Of a stretch of 27,497 nucleotides of DNA, positions 7,098 through 14,668 are shown in pieces; positions within the stretch are counted from its first letter, which is position 1, and each line of letters opens with the position of its first letter. The stretch is taken from positions 1 to 27,497 of the IMG/VR virus record IMGVR_UViG_3300033978_000289; one strand, 5' to 3'. A program made the position numbers and the translations under genes. The notes under the pieces were generated by a model. It worked only from the letters and a program-made list of their open reading frames with translations. It did no database searches and was not told the origin of the DNA. The DNA is from a virus.

Positions 7098-8159
7098 TCA
7101 ACTAGAATAATCACCTTTGTTCATTCTACCTTGTCTTTCAACTTGCCCAACACTCATACCAGAACTTTGCATTTTTTTCTTTCCGCCGCCAGCACCAAAG
7201 TCAGTTAGTTTTCCACTATCATCTTTTGAAGCAGGAACAGCAGGTGGTCTATTTGGTCCAGTTTGTTTTGTAGGTGGAACATATGTTTGACCTTTTGGAA
7301 GATTCCCACTAAACAACGAACGAACAGCACCAGCAACAGGTCCTACTGTGCGTCCTCCACCAACATCATAACGACCTGAACTATTAAAACCACCCTCAAC
7401 AATACTCTGTCTCCACTCTTCACTCATATTTGCCATAATAGCAAGAGCTGCTTGTTCAGTATCAGCATAACCTTCATCAAGAAGGTGTCCTTTGATTACA
7501 TCAAAAATATCAAAACTAGATTTTTGCAATTTAGATACAGCAGCGATAGCATCTTTCTCAACATCTGCAGTACTTTTACCAGCAGATCTTGCCGCCGCTC
7601 TTGCTGCTGTTGCTGCTTTCAATTCTGCCGAAGTTAAAGTTCTTGGGGTAAAACCAAGAGGCTTAGGTGCTGATGGTGCAGGTTTTGCAGCAGCAGGATC
7701 TGGAGTAGGTTTAGGGGGAGCTGGAGTAGGTTTAGGGGGAGCTGGAGTAGGTTTAGGGGGAGCTGGAGTAGGTTTAGGGGGAGCTGGAGTAGGTTTTGGT
7801 TTTTCAACAGGTTTTGATCCTTGACTCATAATACCTTGAGAGATTCTACCACCCAATGCGCCAAGGGCACCAAGTGCTCCACCATATTGATATCCTTTAG
7901 CAACATCTCTTGCAGTGGAACTAGCACCACGCTGAACTTGTCTTGCTGTATTGCTTACCGCTCCACCAATTGCTCTGTTGGTTGCAGACGCTGCATTACC
8001 AGATGCAGATGCTGCTCTAGTTACAGCAGACCTAATTTTTCCTCTATTTGAGATAATATCCCCAATTAAATCTTCATTAAGTTGCTCCTCTTGTCCAGAA
8101 GCAATAATGTTTTCATATAAATTTCCAATATCATCAATTTGTTTCGAAGAAAGCGTCAT
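7098..8159 (-). CDS. Pro-rich, probably virion-associated protein (paralogue of the 536-aa neighbour)
   Basis: This 353-aa protein starts with a helical segment (IDDIGNLYENIIASG). An Ala-rich helical region (about 43-105) and a Pro-rich linker of four PTPAPPK repeats (about 115-150) follow. The C-terminal module at about 213-256 (FDIFDVIKGHLLDEGYADT..AALAIMANMSEEW.QSIVEG) matches the end of the 536-aa protein. The DEGYADT..A..IM.NMSEEW pattern is common in T4-like cyanophage virion proteins, to my recollection. Possible prohead-protease sites are LNE (27-29) and IVE (253-255). It has its own late promoter (8187-8194) and terminator, so it is a single-gene late unit. A capsid-interior or head-associated role is likely but unproven. 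Confidence 0.75.
   Translation of the reverse strand: MTLSSKQIDDIGNLYENIIASGQEEQLNEDLIGDIISNRGKIRSAVTRAASASGNAASATNRAIGGAVSNTARQVQRGASSTARDVAKGYQYGGALGALGALGGRISQGIMSQGSKPVEKPKPTPAPPKPTPAPPKPTPAPPKPTPAPPKPTPDPAAAKPAPSAPKPLGFTPRTLTSAELKAATAARAAARSAGKSTADVEKDAIAAVSKLQKSSFDIFDVIKGHLLDEGYADTEQAALAIMANMSEEWRQSIVEGGFNSSGRYDVGGGRTVGPVAGAVRSLFSGNLPKGQTYVPPTKQTGPNRPPAVPASKDDSGKLTDFGAGGGKKKMQSSGMSVGQVERQGRMNKGDYSS
7702..7797 (-). repeat. Tandem 21-base repeat coding PTPAPPK
   Basis: Four almost identical head-to-tail copies of a 21-base unit (ggagctggagtaggtttaggg region on the plus strand) encode PTPAPPK in the 353-aa protein. It plays the same linker role as the TKPEP repeat in the paralogue but has an unrelated unit, so the two linkers expanded separately. 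Confidence 0.88.
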
Positions 8160-8186
8160 TTTACTACTACTTATTTCTTATAAAGA

Positions 8187-8194
8187 TATTTATA
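8187..8194 (-). promoter_or_regulatory. Late promoter TATAAATA
   Basis: A perfect late box lies 28 bases before the ATG at 8159 and merges with the T-tract of the terminator at 8201-8218. The 30 bases from 8176 to 8205 match 7031-7060 at 28 positions. Confidence 0.85.
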
Positions 8195-8218
8195 AAAAAA
8201 GAGGATCCGAAGACCCTC
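8194..8218 (-). terminator. Rho-independent terminator with UUCG tetraloop after the nrdB/53-aa genes
   Basis: On the minus strand, GAGGGTC, TTCG and GATCCTC form a stem (8201-8207 with 8212-8218) closed by a stable UUCG loop, followed by seven T. The stem needs one G-U pair that forms only in minus-strand RNA, which fixes the direction. The stem overlaps the stop codon of the 53-aa gene. Confidence 0.9.
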
Positions 8219-8378
8219 ATTTTACATCATCATGGCATTTACCCAACCATTCTTTTTTGTAATCATAATCACCAAACAAGTATTCATCACATTCTGCTGC
8301 TTCTTGATATGCGTTCAGGATTTCCTGTTCGCACCATTCATCATAGTTGGAATCCTGAGAAAGTATCTTTGGTAACAT
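8217..8378 (-). CDS. 53-aa acidic protein overlapping the end of nrdB
   Basis: This ORF begins at ATG 8378 inside nrdB and ends 124 bases beyond its stop. The sequence is acidic and rich in aromatics and Cys (YDEWCEQEILNAYQEA, then AECDEYLFGDYDYKKEW). A longer version starting at 8519 exists, but its extra residues are out-of-frame translation of nrdB. GGAGG lies 11 bases before the chosen ATG. The family is not recognised. Its position after nrdB and before the terminator puts it in the ribonucleotide reductase transcript. Confidence 0.6.
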   Translation of the reverse strand: MLPKILSQDSNYDEWCEQEILNAYQEAAECDEYLFGDYDYKKEWLGKCHDDVK

Positions 8379-9483
8379 CCTGTTTGATTCCTCCAACAAT
8401 GTATGATTCAACTTCGGTTTCCTGTGGTGCCACTTGAAGACCCTTAGAAGAAATCCAGTGCTCAGTCCAAGGAAGTGGATTATTCTTCGCAGAAATATCA
8501 TAAAGTGGTTTGAGACCAATTGCCTTCATTCTACGGTTCGCAATCCATTCAACGTACTGTTGTAATAGTTTGTCATTCAGACCAATCATTGACCCATCCT
8601 TGAACAGATACTCTGCCCAAAGTTTTTCCTGATTCACAGCGTTCTCAAAAGTCTTGTAGAACCATTGCTCTTCTTCTTTAGAGATACGCGCCATATCAGG
8701 ATCATCACCTTCTTTCCATTTGTTCAGAATGTTCTGAGTAATAACCAGATGCTGATTCTCATCACGAGCAATCAGTGAGATGATTTTTGCACTTCCTTCC
8801 ATAAGTTTGAGCTCGCCAAACGCAAAACTACAAGCGAAGCTGACGTAAAAGCGAATACCTTCAAGAATATTAACGTTTGCAACTGCTCTGAATAGTTTTC
8901 TTTTGAGTTCATACCTTGCCTCTTGTGCGTATGGTACTTGTTCTAATGCGTGAACCCACTCATTTGTAGAACCATAATGCTGAGCACTATTGATGAAATC
9001 GTTATATGCCTGAGTTACACTCACGGCACGTTCCATAATGCGGTCTTCTTTGAGAATAGTATCAAAAACTTCAGAAGGGTCTGAATAAACATTCTTAATG
9101 ATATAGGTGTATGAGCGAGAATGGATCATCTCCATAAACTCCCAAACCTTCATACACGCTTCCAGTTCAGGCAGTGAACAGTATGGAGCAAATGCCATAC
9201 CAGGTCCACGACCCTGAACGGAATCCAACATTACCTGATACTTCAGGTTACTGGTGAAGATGTGCTTTTGCTCTGGGCGTAGCATATGATAGTCGCTACG
9301 ATCTTTTTGAAGAGAAACTTCTTCGGGTCTCCAGAAGTAACCTAGTTGCTGTGTTGTTAGTTTATCGAAGATTGGATATTTGTAAGAATCATATCTTTGA
9401 ATTCCTAGTGGTTGTCCAAAAAACATAGGTTGTTTTTTGGTGTCTACTTCCTGAGGGTTAAAGACGGTCATTGATTCGACCAC
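8341..9483 (-). CDS. nrdB: Ribonucleotide reductase class Ia, beta subunit
   Basis: This radical-generating subunit reduces ribonucleoside diphosphates together with NrdA, supplying dNTPs for phage DNA synthesis. The di-iron ligands and radical tyrosine are readable: Asp in YQVMLDSVQ, Glu and His in MEMIHS, Tyr four residues after that His (HSRSY), Glu in NILEGIRFY, and Glu/His in ARDENQH. The tail ends in DTFSGFQL, the kind of C-terminus that docks into NrdA. I chose the GTG at 9483 (MVESMTVF) because GGAGG lies eight bases upstream and it begins 22 bases after the nrdA stop. Alternatives are ATG 9471 (MTVFNPQEV) and GTG 9525, which overlaps nrdA. At about 380 residues it has the normal family length. 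Confidence 0.95.
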   Translation of the reverse strand: MVESMTVFNPQEVDTKKQPMFFGQPLGIQRYDSYKYPIFDKLTTQQLGYFWRPEEVSLQKDRSDYHMLRPEQKHIFTSNLKYQVMLDSVQGRGPGMAFAPYCSLPELEACMKVWEFMEMIHSRSYTYIIKNVYSDPSEVFDTILKEDRIMERAVSVTQAYNDFINSAQHYGSTNEWVHALEQVPYAQEARYELKRKLFRAVANVNILEGIRFYVSFACSFAFGELKLMEGSAKIISLIARDENQHLVITQNILNKWKEGDDPDMARISKEEEQWFYKTFENAVNQEKLWAEYLFKDGSMIGLNDKLLQQYVEWIANRRMKAIGLKPLYDISAKNNPLPWTEHWISSKGLQVAPQETEVESYIVGGIKQDVTKDTFSGFQL

Positions 9484-9505
9484 TGCTTTTTCCTCCAAAC
9501 CTGTT

Positions 9506-11803
9506 TTAAATCTTACAAGACTCACAATCTTCCTCCTCTGCTTGTTCTAGTTGAGAAATTAAATCTTCAAGAGACTGCTTGGTTTCTTCAACCTCATCAG
9601 TCTTATGATCATAAGTATTCTGATAGTAACTGGTTTTCCAGCCGTACTTATATGTAGTTAAAAGGTCCTGTGCCATTACTGAAGTAGGAACTTCATTATC
9701 GGGGTAATTTTCTGGATTATATGACCAGTTTCCAGAAATCGCTTGATCAAAGAACTTTTGCATAACAGCAACAATATGAATATAACCGCGATTGCTAGGC
9801 ATATCCCAGAGCAACGTATAGTTGTTTTTAAGACTTTGATACTGGGGAACAATCTGCTTGAGTGGACCCTTTTTCGACTTCTTAATGGACAAGTATCCGC
9901 GAGGTGGTTCGATTCCGTTGGTTGCGTTTGACACAACGGAACTGCTCTCCGATGGCATCTGTGCGGACAATGTTGAGTTCCGTACCCCGTATTTGAGTAC
10001 CTGCTCTCTAAGATGCTCCCAATCATACTTCAATTCGTTAGGTACAATTTCATCAACGTCCTTTTTGTATGTATCAATGGGAAGAATCCCATTACCATAT
10101 TTGGTTCGGTTACTATACTCACAAGCACCTTTTTCTTTAGCAAGATTAACAGTTGCTTGAATCAAATAATACTGAAATGCCTCAGTAAGGTCGTGTACAA
10201 GTTTCCAGGCACCAGGATCGTCATAATGCTCCCCGTGCTTAGCGAGATAATGGGCAAGACCAATAAAACCTACCCCAAGTGAACGACGTGCTCTGGTGGC
10301 GATTTCTGCTGCCTTAACGGGGTATCCCTGAAAATCAATAAGTTCATCAAGAGACCTAACAGACAGATCACAAAGAACCTCAAGGTCTTCATTATCCCGA
10401 ATCTTTCCAACATTAATAGCAGAAAGTATGCATAGAGCAATCTCACCATTTGGATCGTCAATATGTTGAATTGGTTTGGTAGGCAGAGTGATCTCCTGAC
10501 ACAAATTGCTCATCTCAACCTTATCCATAAAGGACGAATGAGAGTTGCAATGGTCAATGTTCATAATATAAACACGACCAGTTTCAGCACGTTCTTTCAG
10601 GAGGTCCAAAAAGAGTTCTTGAGCGCCGATAGTTTTTCTTGGAATAGACTCATCTCGTTCATAACGAACATACAACTCGTCAAATCCATCAGTGCCAAAA
10701 GCATCATACAGACCAGGAACAGAGTGGGGAGAGAAGAGAGAGATTTCTTCGTTGCGGATGAAGCGTTCATAGAAGAGTTTGGAGATTTGGATAGAATAGT
10801 CTAACTTACGAACACGGTTATCTTCGGTTCCTTTGTTATTCTTTAATACTAGGATGTCTTCGATCTCTTGGTGCCAGATGGGGAAGTGGACAGTTGCTGA
10901 TCCACCTCTGATGCCATTTTGAGTGCAGCATCGGACAGTTGCTTCAAACTTTTTGAGGAAAGGGACAACACCTGTGTGCTGAACTTCTCCACCTCTGATT
11001 TTAGCGTTGATGCCCCTGATACGACCTGCGTTGATACCAATTCCTGCTCTTTGAGCAACATAGCGACCAATTGCCATATCAGAGCTGAAGATACTGTCAA
11101 GGGTGTCATCAACATCAACAAGAACACAACTTGCATATTGGCGAAGTGGGGTTCTAACACCTGCCATGATTGGCGTAGGAATGTTGATTTTGTGCTTGGA
11201 GATTGCATCGTAGTACTTCCTCACGTAATCTAAACGTGTTTCTTTAGGATACTTGGAAAAGATTGTCGCCGCAATCAAAAGGTACATAAACTGTGGCGTT
11301 TCATAAAGTTCGTTAGAACTTCTGTCCTGCACGAGGTACTTATCAACGACTTGACGTAGACCTGCGTAAGTAAACAGATAGTCACGACTATGATCAATGA
11401 ACGACTCAAGTTTATCAAACTCTTCATCAGTATACAGATCAAGGATTTCTGGGTCATAGACACCTCTACCAACGGCACGAAGAACGTGCTGCTTGACAGT
11501 AGGGCAATCGTGCATACGACCAAATAACTGCTTGCGGAGGGCGAACAGAAGCAGGCGAGCAGCAACGAATTGATAGTTGGGGTGATCCAGATCAATCAGG
11601 TCAGAAGCAGAACGAATCAGAATTTCCTGAATCTCTGCGGTAGTGATACCATCATAAAATTGGATGCCTGATTGCATCTCTACCTGAGATGCTGATACAC
11701 CTGCTAGGTCTTTGCAGGCTTCTTCCACCATAACGTGGAGTTTATTTAGATCAAGGGGTTCAGTTTTACCATTTCTCTTAACGACTTTCGTTCCGTTGCT
11801 CAT
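9506..11803 (-). CDS. nrdA: Ribonucleotide reductase class Ia, alpha subunit
   Basis: This is the catalytic subunit for conversion of NDPs to dNDPs. The 765-aa protein begins with an ATP-cone (VVKRNGKTEPLDLNKLHVMVEEAC). Catalytic features are the first redox cysteine in YASCVLVDVDD, the N-x-C-x-E active-site motif in SNLCQEITLP and the partner cysteine in ALCILSAINVG. The C-terminus ends DCESCKI, the mobile C-x-x-C that passes electrons from thioredoxin or glutaredoxin. The start overlaps the gp61 primase stop by four bases (ATGA), so translation is probably coupled. Such genes let marine phages recycle host ribonucleotides. No nrdC-like glutaredoxin is in the window. Confidence 0.97.
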   Translation of the reverse strand: MSNGTKVVKRNGKTEPLDLNKLHVMVEEACKDLAGVSASQVEMQSGIQFYDGITTAEIQEILIRSASDLIDLDHPNYQFVAARLLLFALRKQLFGRMHDCPTVKQHVLRAVGRGVYDPEILDLYTDEEFDKLESFIDHSRDYLFTYAGLRQVVDKYLVQDRSSNELYETPQFMYLLIAATIFSKYPKETRLDYVRKYYDAISKHKINIPTPIMAGVRTPLRQYASCVLVDVDDTLDSIFSSDMAIGRYVAQRAGIGINAGRIRGINAKIRGGEVQHTGVVPFLKKFEATVRCCTQNGIRGGSATVHFPIWHQEIEDILVLKNNKGTEDNRVRKLDYSIQISKLFYERFIRNEEISLFSPHSVPGLYDAFGTDGFDELYVRYERDESIPRKTIGAQELFLDLLKERAETGRVYIMNIDHCNSHSSFMDKVEMSNLCQEITLPTKPIQHIDDPNGEIALCILSAINVGKIRDNEDLEVLCDLSVRSLDELIDFQGYPVKAAEIATRARRSLGVGFIGLAHYLAKHGEHYDDPGAWKLVHDLTEAFQYYLIQATVNLAKEKGACEYSNRTKYGNGILPIDTYKKDVDEIVPNELKYDWEHLREQVLKYGVRNSTLSAQMPSESSSVVSNATNGIEPPRGYLSIKKSKKGPLKQIVPQYQSLKNNYTLLWDMPSNRGYIHIVAVMQKFFDQAISGNWSYNPENYPDNEVPTSVMAQDLLTTYKYGWKTSYYQNTYDHKTDEVEETKQSLEDLISQLEQAEEEDCESCKI

Positions 11804-12771
11804 ATTTTCTTCCAGTTGTTAAACTTAATTTTTGCTTCTAAACCTGTGTATGTATTTGATTTTAACACATCCATAACGTTAAGTCCAGCTAAAACCATAT
11901 CATTAATATCTTTTTGCTGGATACTTGTTGGCCAAATAATTACCTTGTCTCCTCTGTTGATTGTTTTTGATATTCGGTTGACGATTTCTCGATTGCGAGG
12001 TTCGTTATCAAAAACGTAAATATAATCGCCCCAACCAAACGACCCAATATCAACGTCGGACCCACACATAGCAATAGCATTTTGTACAAACGTGGAGTCG
12101 AAGGGTCCTTCAACAATGTAAATGGGTTTCGAAGAATCCACTTGGTCAAGACCATAAATCTTCGGGGCATCATCAGAAAGCATCACGGTAATATATTTAA
12201 CAGGGTTGGGACCCAGTGCTCTTCCCTGAAAACCTATCAAGTTGGAGTCTGCATCATACATTGGTATAATAATGCGACTCTCATCCCTACCGATAGTGTC
12301 GAACGTAACTTTTTGAGTGTTCGTCCACTCCTTAAATTTGTCAGCAAAGTAAAACTTTTCTGGGTTCAGTTTCCTCCTTTCCAGGTATTCTCTAGCAATC
12401 GGAATCTTTGATGCTTTAGGTAAATCCAGTTTCTTTTTGAAGACTGGTTTTACAAACTCAAACTTGGGTTCCTCAACCACAAAGTTTTTACCCGTATGCC
12501 CTTCCTTAAACTTTTCCAGAGTGTATTGCTTATGGAGCGTAGGATCTAACTCCTTGAGAAAGTTATTGAAGGATAAACTTGCTCCGCAGTTGTGACACTT
12601 GAAGTTCGTATTATTCTTGACTGGATACAAGTATCCTCGTGCCTTTGTTTTGTTACGTTGAGAGTCACCACATATGGGGCAGCGGAAGTTGTAGAGATCT
12701 GCCTTGACTCTCTTAAACTTTTGTAAGCGTGACGAAACAAGTCCAATGTACTTGGAGTCAATCAAATCCAT
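11800..12771 (-). CDS. gp61: DNA primase subunit, T4 gp61-like
   Basis: This enzyme makes RNA primers for the lagging strand in complex with gp41 helicase. The 323-aa protein has an N-terminal zinc ribbon: C31-x2-C34 (CPICGDSQRN) and C59-x2-C62 (CHNC). A toprim catalytic core follows, with RIIIPMYDADSNLIGFQGR, the acidic motif YIVEGPFDS and the DxD-like YVFDNEP. Both belong to the DnaG/gp61 family. It lies apart from the gp41 gene, directly upstream of nrdA (four-base overlap). The start codon lacks a clear Shine-Dalgarno and sits 12 bases after the preceding gene, so coupling is likely. Confidence 0.93.
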   Translation of the reverse strand: MDLIDSKYIGLVSSRLQKFKRVKADLYNFRCPICGDSQRNKTKARGYLYPVKNNTNFKCHNCGASLSFNNFLKELDPTLHKQYTLEKFKEGHTGKNFVVEEPKFEFVKPVFKKKLDLPKASKIPIAREYLERRKLNPEKFYFADKFKEWTNTQKVTFDTIGRDESRIIIPMYDADSNLIGFQGRALGPNPVKYITVMLSDDAPKIYGLDQVDSSKPIYIVEGPFDSTFVQNAIAMCGSDVDIGSFGWGDYIYVFDNEPRNREIVNRISKTINRGDKVIIWPTSIQQKDINDMVLAGLNVMDVLKSNTYTGLEAKIKFNNWKKI

Positions 12772-12783
12772 TATAAAGGTGCT

Positions 12784-13206
12784 TTACTTCGCTCTTTCTA
12801 TTGTAGCAGGGGTAGAAGCAGGAGTCAATAAAGAAGTTGCGGTGGGAATGACTCCGATTAGAAAAGCAACAATTGCGATTGCTCCCACTGCTTTCCATTT
12901 AAACTGTGATATTTCTTCTACCTTTTCTTCAACCTTTTCTATTCTTTCACTAAGTTCTTTACTAATTGCTTCGTGTTGTTCTTTGGATGATACTTTAATA
13001 TCCTCAATCATCTTTACAATAATATTATCTGTTCGGTTACACTGTTCAATCTTTTCATTATGAACGGCAAGCATTTGACTAATATTTTGACTTGTCTCAC
13101 CAATCTTTTGAATTGCAGTATCAATACGCTCCATCATTTGCTCGTAAACATTAATACGCTCTTCGAGCAGTGCTATTTTTGTTTCTGTAGATGATAATGG
13201 GAACAT
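12784..13206 (-). CDS. Coiled-coil protein with C-terminal membrane anchor (XhlA-like layout)
   Basis: From the ATG at 13206 the protein is 140 aa. It begins MFPLSSTETKIALLEERINVYEQ, continues as a long heptad-rich coiled coil to about residue 100, and then has one membrane helix (about 104-121, WKAVGAIAIVAFLIGVI) and a short Thr/Pro tail. This resembles the XhlA family of small phage membrane-associated proteins that act with holins, but similarity is in layout only. Extending to 13266 would overlap the upstream gene's coding end, so I prefer 13206. A tail, membrane or lysis-accessory role is possible. The function is unknown. Confidence 0.7.
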   Translation of the reverse strand: MFPLSSTETKIALLEERINVYEQMMERIDTAIQKIGETSQNISQMLAVHNEKIEQCNRTDNIIVKMIEDIKVSSKEQHEAISKELSERIEKVEEKVEEISQFKWKAVGAIAIVAFLIGVIPTATSLLTPASTPATIERAK

Positions 13207-13210
13207 TGAC

Positions 13211-13420
13211 TTATTGTGGTGGTTTTCTTTTTTGCATCCAACGAGAACGAGAACCTTTTCCACCATAGATATATTTTTTCTTTGGCGCAGGCATTACTGG
13301 ATCATATCCTGCAACAGGACCTTTTGGATCAGCGGAACCAGTAAATCCACCAGCACCTACAACCATGCCTTCCTCTTTAAGGGTACGAATAATTTGAATT
13401 ACTCTATCTAATTTATTCAT
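13211..13420 (-). CDS. Small conserved phage protein (MNKLDRVIQI family)
   Basis: This 69-aa protein starts at 13420 with MNKLDRVIQIIRTLKEEG. A Gly-rich turn (VVGAGGFTGSADPKGPVAGYDP) and a basic tail (GGKGSRSRWMQKRKPPQ) follow. I recall the same start and the GGFTG...GPVAG-x-DP pattern from T4-like cyanophage genomes, where it is annotated as hypothetical. The ATG overlaps the stop of the DUF7207-like gene in a TAATG junction, which decides the start and implies coupled translation. The basic C-terminus could bind nucleic acid. No function is claimed. Confidence 0.75.
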   Translation of the reverse strand: MNKLDRVIQIIRTLKEEGMVVGAGGFTGSADPKGPVAGYDPVMPAPKKKYIYGGKGSRSRWMQKRKPPQ

Positions 13421-13791
13421 TAAATTTCTTGCAATTGAGAAAGACACTCATTATCTTCTGGAATATCATGAATTTGAGTTCTAGGATATTCTGGAAAACG
13501 ATTCAAAAAAATCAAAAAACTTTTTATAGATGGCCACAGTTCTTTTTCTAAATTATAGAACAAAAGAGGAACTGCTGCATCATTGAAAACATTAAACAAT
13601 ATAATTAAATGATTTAATATGAGATGAGTTTTAAGTTCACCAGTATTCTTATATCTTTTCAACAATCGTTTTACATAACGAATTCTTTTCAAATCAGTTT
13701 CAAAATCCTCCATAGTCAATGCTTGAGGATTCTCATAGAATTTTATAGCAAATAACAAATAATTGTCATCATTCAATTCATCAAATCTCAT
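13420..13791 (-). CDS. Conserved T4-like cyanophage protein (DUF7207-like)
   Basis: This 123-aa mostly helical protein reads MRFDELNDDNYLLFAIKFYENPQ, then EDFETDLKRIRYVKRLLKRY, GELKTHLILNHLIILFNVF, and LWPSIKSFLIFLNRFPEYP. This series is familiar from T4-type cyanophages, where it is widely conserved without a known function (I recall it as DUF7207). It starts ten bases after the stop of the virion protein gene and its own stop overlaps the next gene (TAATG). The co-transcription with a virion protein suggests a structural or assembly role, but this is not shown. Confidence 0.8.
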   Translation of the reverse strand: MRFDELNDDNYLLFAIKFYENPQALTMEDFETDLKRIRYVKRLLKRYKNTGELKTHLILNHLIILFNVFNDAAVPLLFYNLEKELWPSIKSFLIFLNRFPEYPRTQIHDIPEDNECLSQLQEI

Positions 13792-13800
13792 ACCATATTA

Positions 13801-14358
13801 TCAGCTTTCTGGATATCTGGTGTCGTCTTCAGCGTCACCTGCAATCATGCTTCCTGCAACTAAGGTTTCAGACTTAACTCTGAAATTACCGTGACAATCA
13901 ACATAGGTTGTTACTCCAACCCATCCCGCGTGTGCGACGGCATAAGCGGCATTCTTTCCACCAACCGTTCTACCAGCAGCAACGTTTGTTTCAGTTGTAC
14001 CAACACCAAATACAGCAGAGAATCTATTAGACTTTACTTCAGGAGCAAAGTATTGACCATCCTCAAGAGTATATTTTGGTTTTTGAGTTACAGTGTATCC
14101 AGCGCCAGAAATCGTGTTGAGTGTTGGATGTGGAATCAAGAACTGTGTAGATCCGATTGAAAGTTGAGTAGCAGAAGTAATTCCAGTGATCACTGCTTGA
14201 CCATAGGTTCCTCCAGCGCCAACGACTAAAATATCGCCAGTTGAAATGCCTGCAGTTACAAAGGTTGTGCCACTTCCAAGTACAACTTCAGTACCAAGAT
14301 TAATTGTAATAGTTCCAGTTAGATTGCTAAAAGAATCTCTATTGCCCCAAAGAGCCAT
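13801..14358 (-). CDS. Virion structural protein (MALWGNRD family)
   Basis: This 185-aa beta-rich protein with Thr/Gly/Val repeats begins MALWGNRDSFSNLTGTITIN. It continues with EVVLGSGTTFVTAGISTGDIL, a YFAPEVKSNRFSAVFGVG segment, and the conserved TVGGKNAAYAVAHAGWV and VKSETLVAGSMI. I recall this family as a common cyanomyovirus virion structural protein. A perfect late promoter 33 bases upstream, directly after a terminator, supports late expression. It is the first gene of a run that continues to nrdB with no visible terminator. Its exact place in the particle (neck, tail or head decoration) is not known to me. Confidence 0.82.
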   Translation of the reverse strand: MALWGNRDSFSNLTGTITINLGTEVVLGSGTTFVTAGISTGDILVVGAGGTYGQAVITGITSATQLSIGSTQFLIPHPTLNTISGAGYTVTQKPKYTLEDGQYFAPEVKSNRFSAVFGVGTTETNVAAGRTVGGKNAAYAVAHAGWVGVTTYVDCHGNFRVKSETLVAGSMIAGDAEDDTRYPES

Positions 14359-14390
14359 GTTTCCTTACCTATAAATTCTTTGTATACAGA

Positions 14391-14398
14391 TATTTATA
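14391..14398 (-). promoter_or_regulatory. Late promoter TATAAATA
   Basis: A perfect late box lies 33 bases before the ATG at 14358 and merges with the T-tract of the terminator at 14405-14427. Confidence 0.85.
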
Positions 14399-14427
14399 AA
14401 AAAAGGAGACCTTTAGTTTTGGTCTCC
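14398..14427 (-). terminator. Rho-independent terminator after the 59-aa gene
   Basis: On the minus strand, GGAGACC, a 9-base loop and GGTCTCC form a 7-bp stem (14405-14411 with 14421-14427), followed by seven T that continue into TATAAATA. Confidence 0.92.
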
Positions 14428-14448
14428 TCGTTTTTGTTTTTATTTAAT

Positions 14449-14628
14449 TCAAGGAGTTATATCTTTAGCACCTTTATTCTTCAGTTGTGCTTGAACTTGA
14501 AGAAGAATGAGTGAAAGAATTCCGTTTGATTTTACCTTTGGGTTTGCTCCAAGTGCTTCCGAAACTGCAAAAAGTACAGTTGCGATAAGAGCCTGATTTG
14601 CTAAACACCAAGCGACGACTGCCGACAT
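14449..14628 (-). CDS. 59-aa hydrophobic protein (possible membrane peptide)
   Basis: The ATG at 14628 has a strong GGAGGT ribosome site seven bases upstream. The protein reads MSAVVAWCLANQALIATVLF, then AVSEALGANPKVKSNGIL, SLILLQVQAQLKNKGAKDITP. It has one clear hydrophobic helix (about 2-22) and a second weaker one (about 36-49), separated by a short polar turn. I recall close relatives in T4-like cyanophages as hypothetical proteins. Size and topology would allow a holin-like function, though nothing near it is lytic. It lies between the DUF3008 protein and the terminator, as the last gene of its transcript. Another frame over the same bases is longer (14474-14668) but has no ribosome site and a low-complexity Ser tail, so I reject it. 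Confidence 0.78.
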   Translation of the reverse strand: MSAVVAWCLANQALIATVLFAVSEALGANPKVKSNGILSLILLQVQAQLKNKGAKDITP

Positions 14629-14668
14629 GATGACCTCCGTATGAAGAGTATCCTGTCCTATTTAGCAA

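Noticed and set aside
1680-7800. Repeats considered as a CRISPR array
   Set aside because: All repeats are in-frame protein repeats without unique spacers of constant length.
7492-7824. Plus-strand ORF of 110 codons with GLGGAGVGLGGAG repeats
   Set aside because: Antisense of the PTPAPPK repeat; an artefact of repeat composition.
8379-8519. N-terminal extension of the 53-aa gene to 8519
   Set aside because: It only translates nrdB sequence in another frame and has no recognisable ribosome site.
13207-13266. Extension of the coiled-coil gene to 13266
   Set aside because: It would overlap the coding end of the upstream gene, and the extra residues (MVEKVLVLVGCKKENHH) look like out-of-frame translation.
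14474-14668. Minus-strand ORF of 64 codons
   Set aside because: Low-complexity Ser/Lys tail and no ribosome site; the 59-aa frame at 14449-14628 has GGAGGT and a hydrophobic, conserved-looking product.
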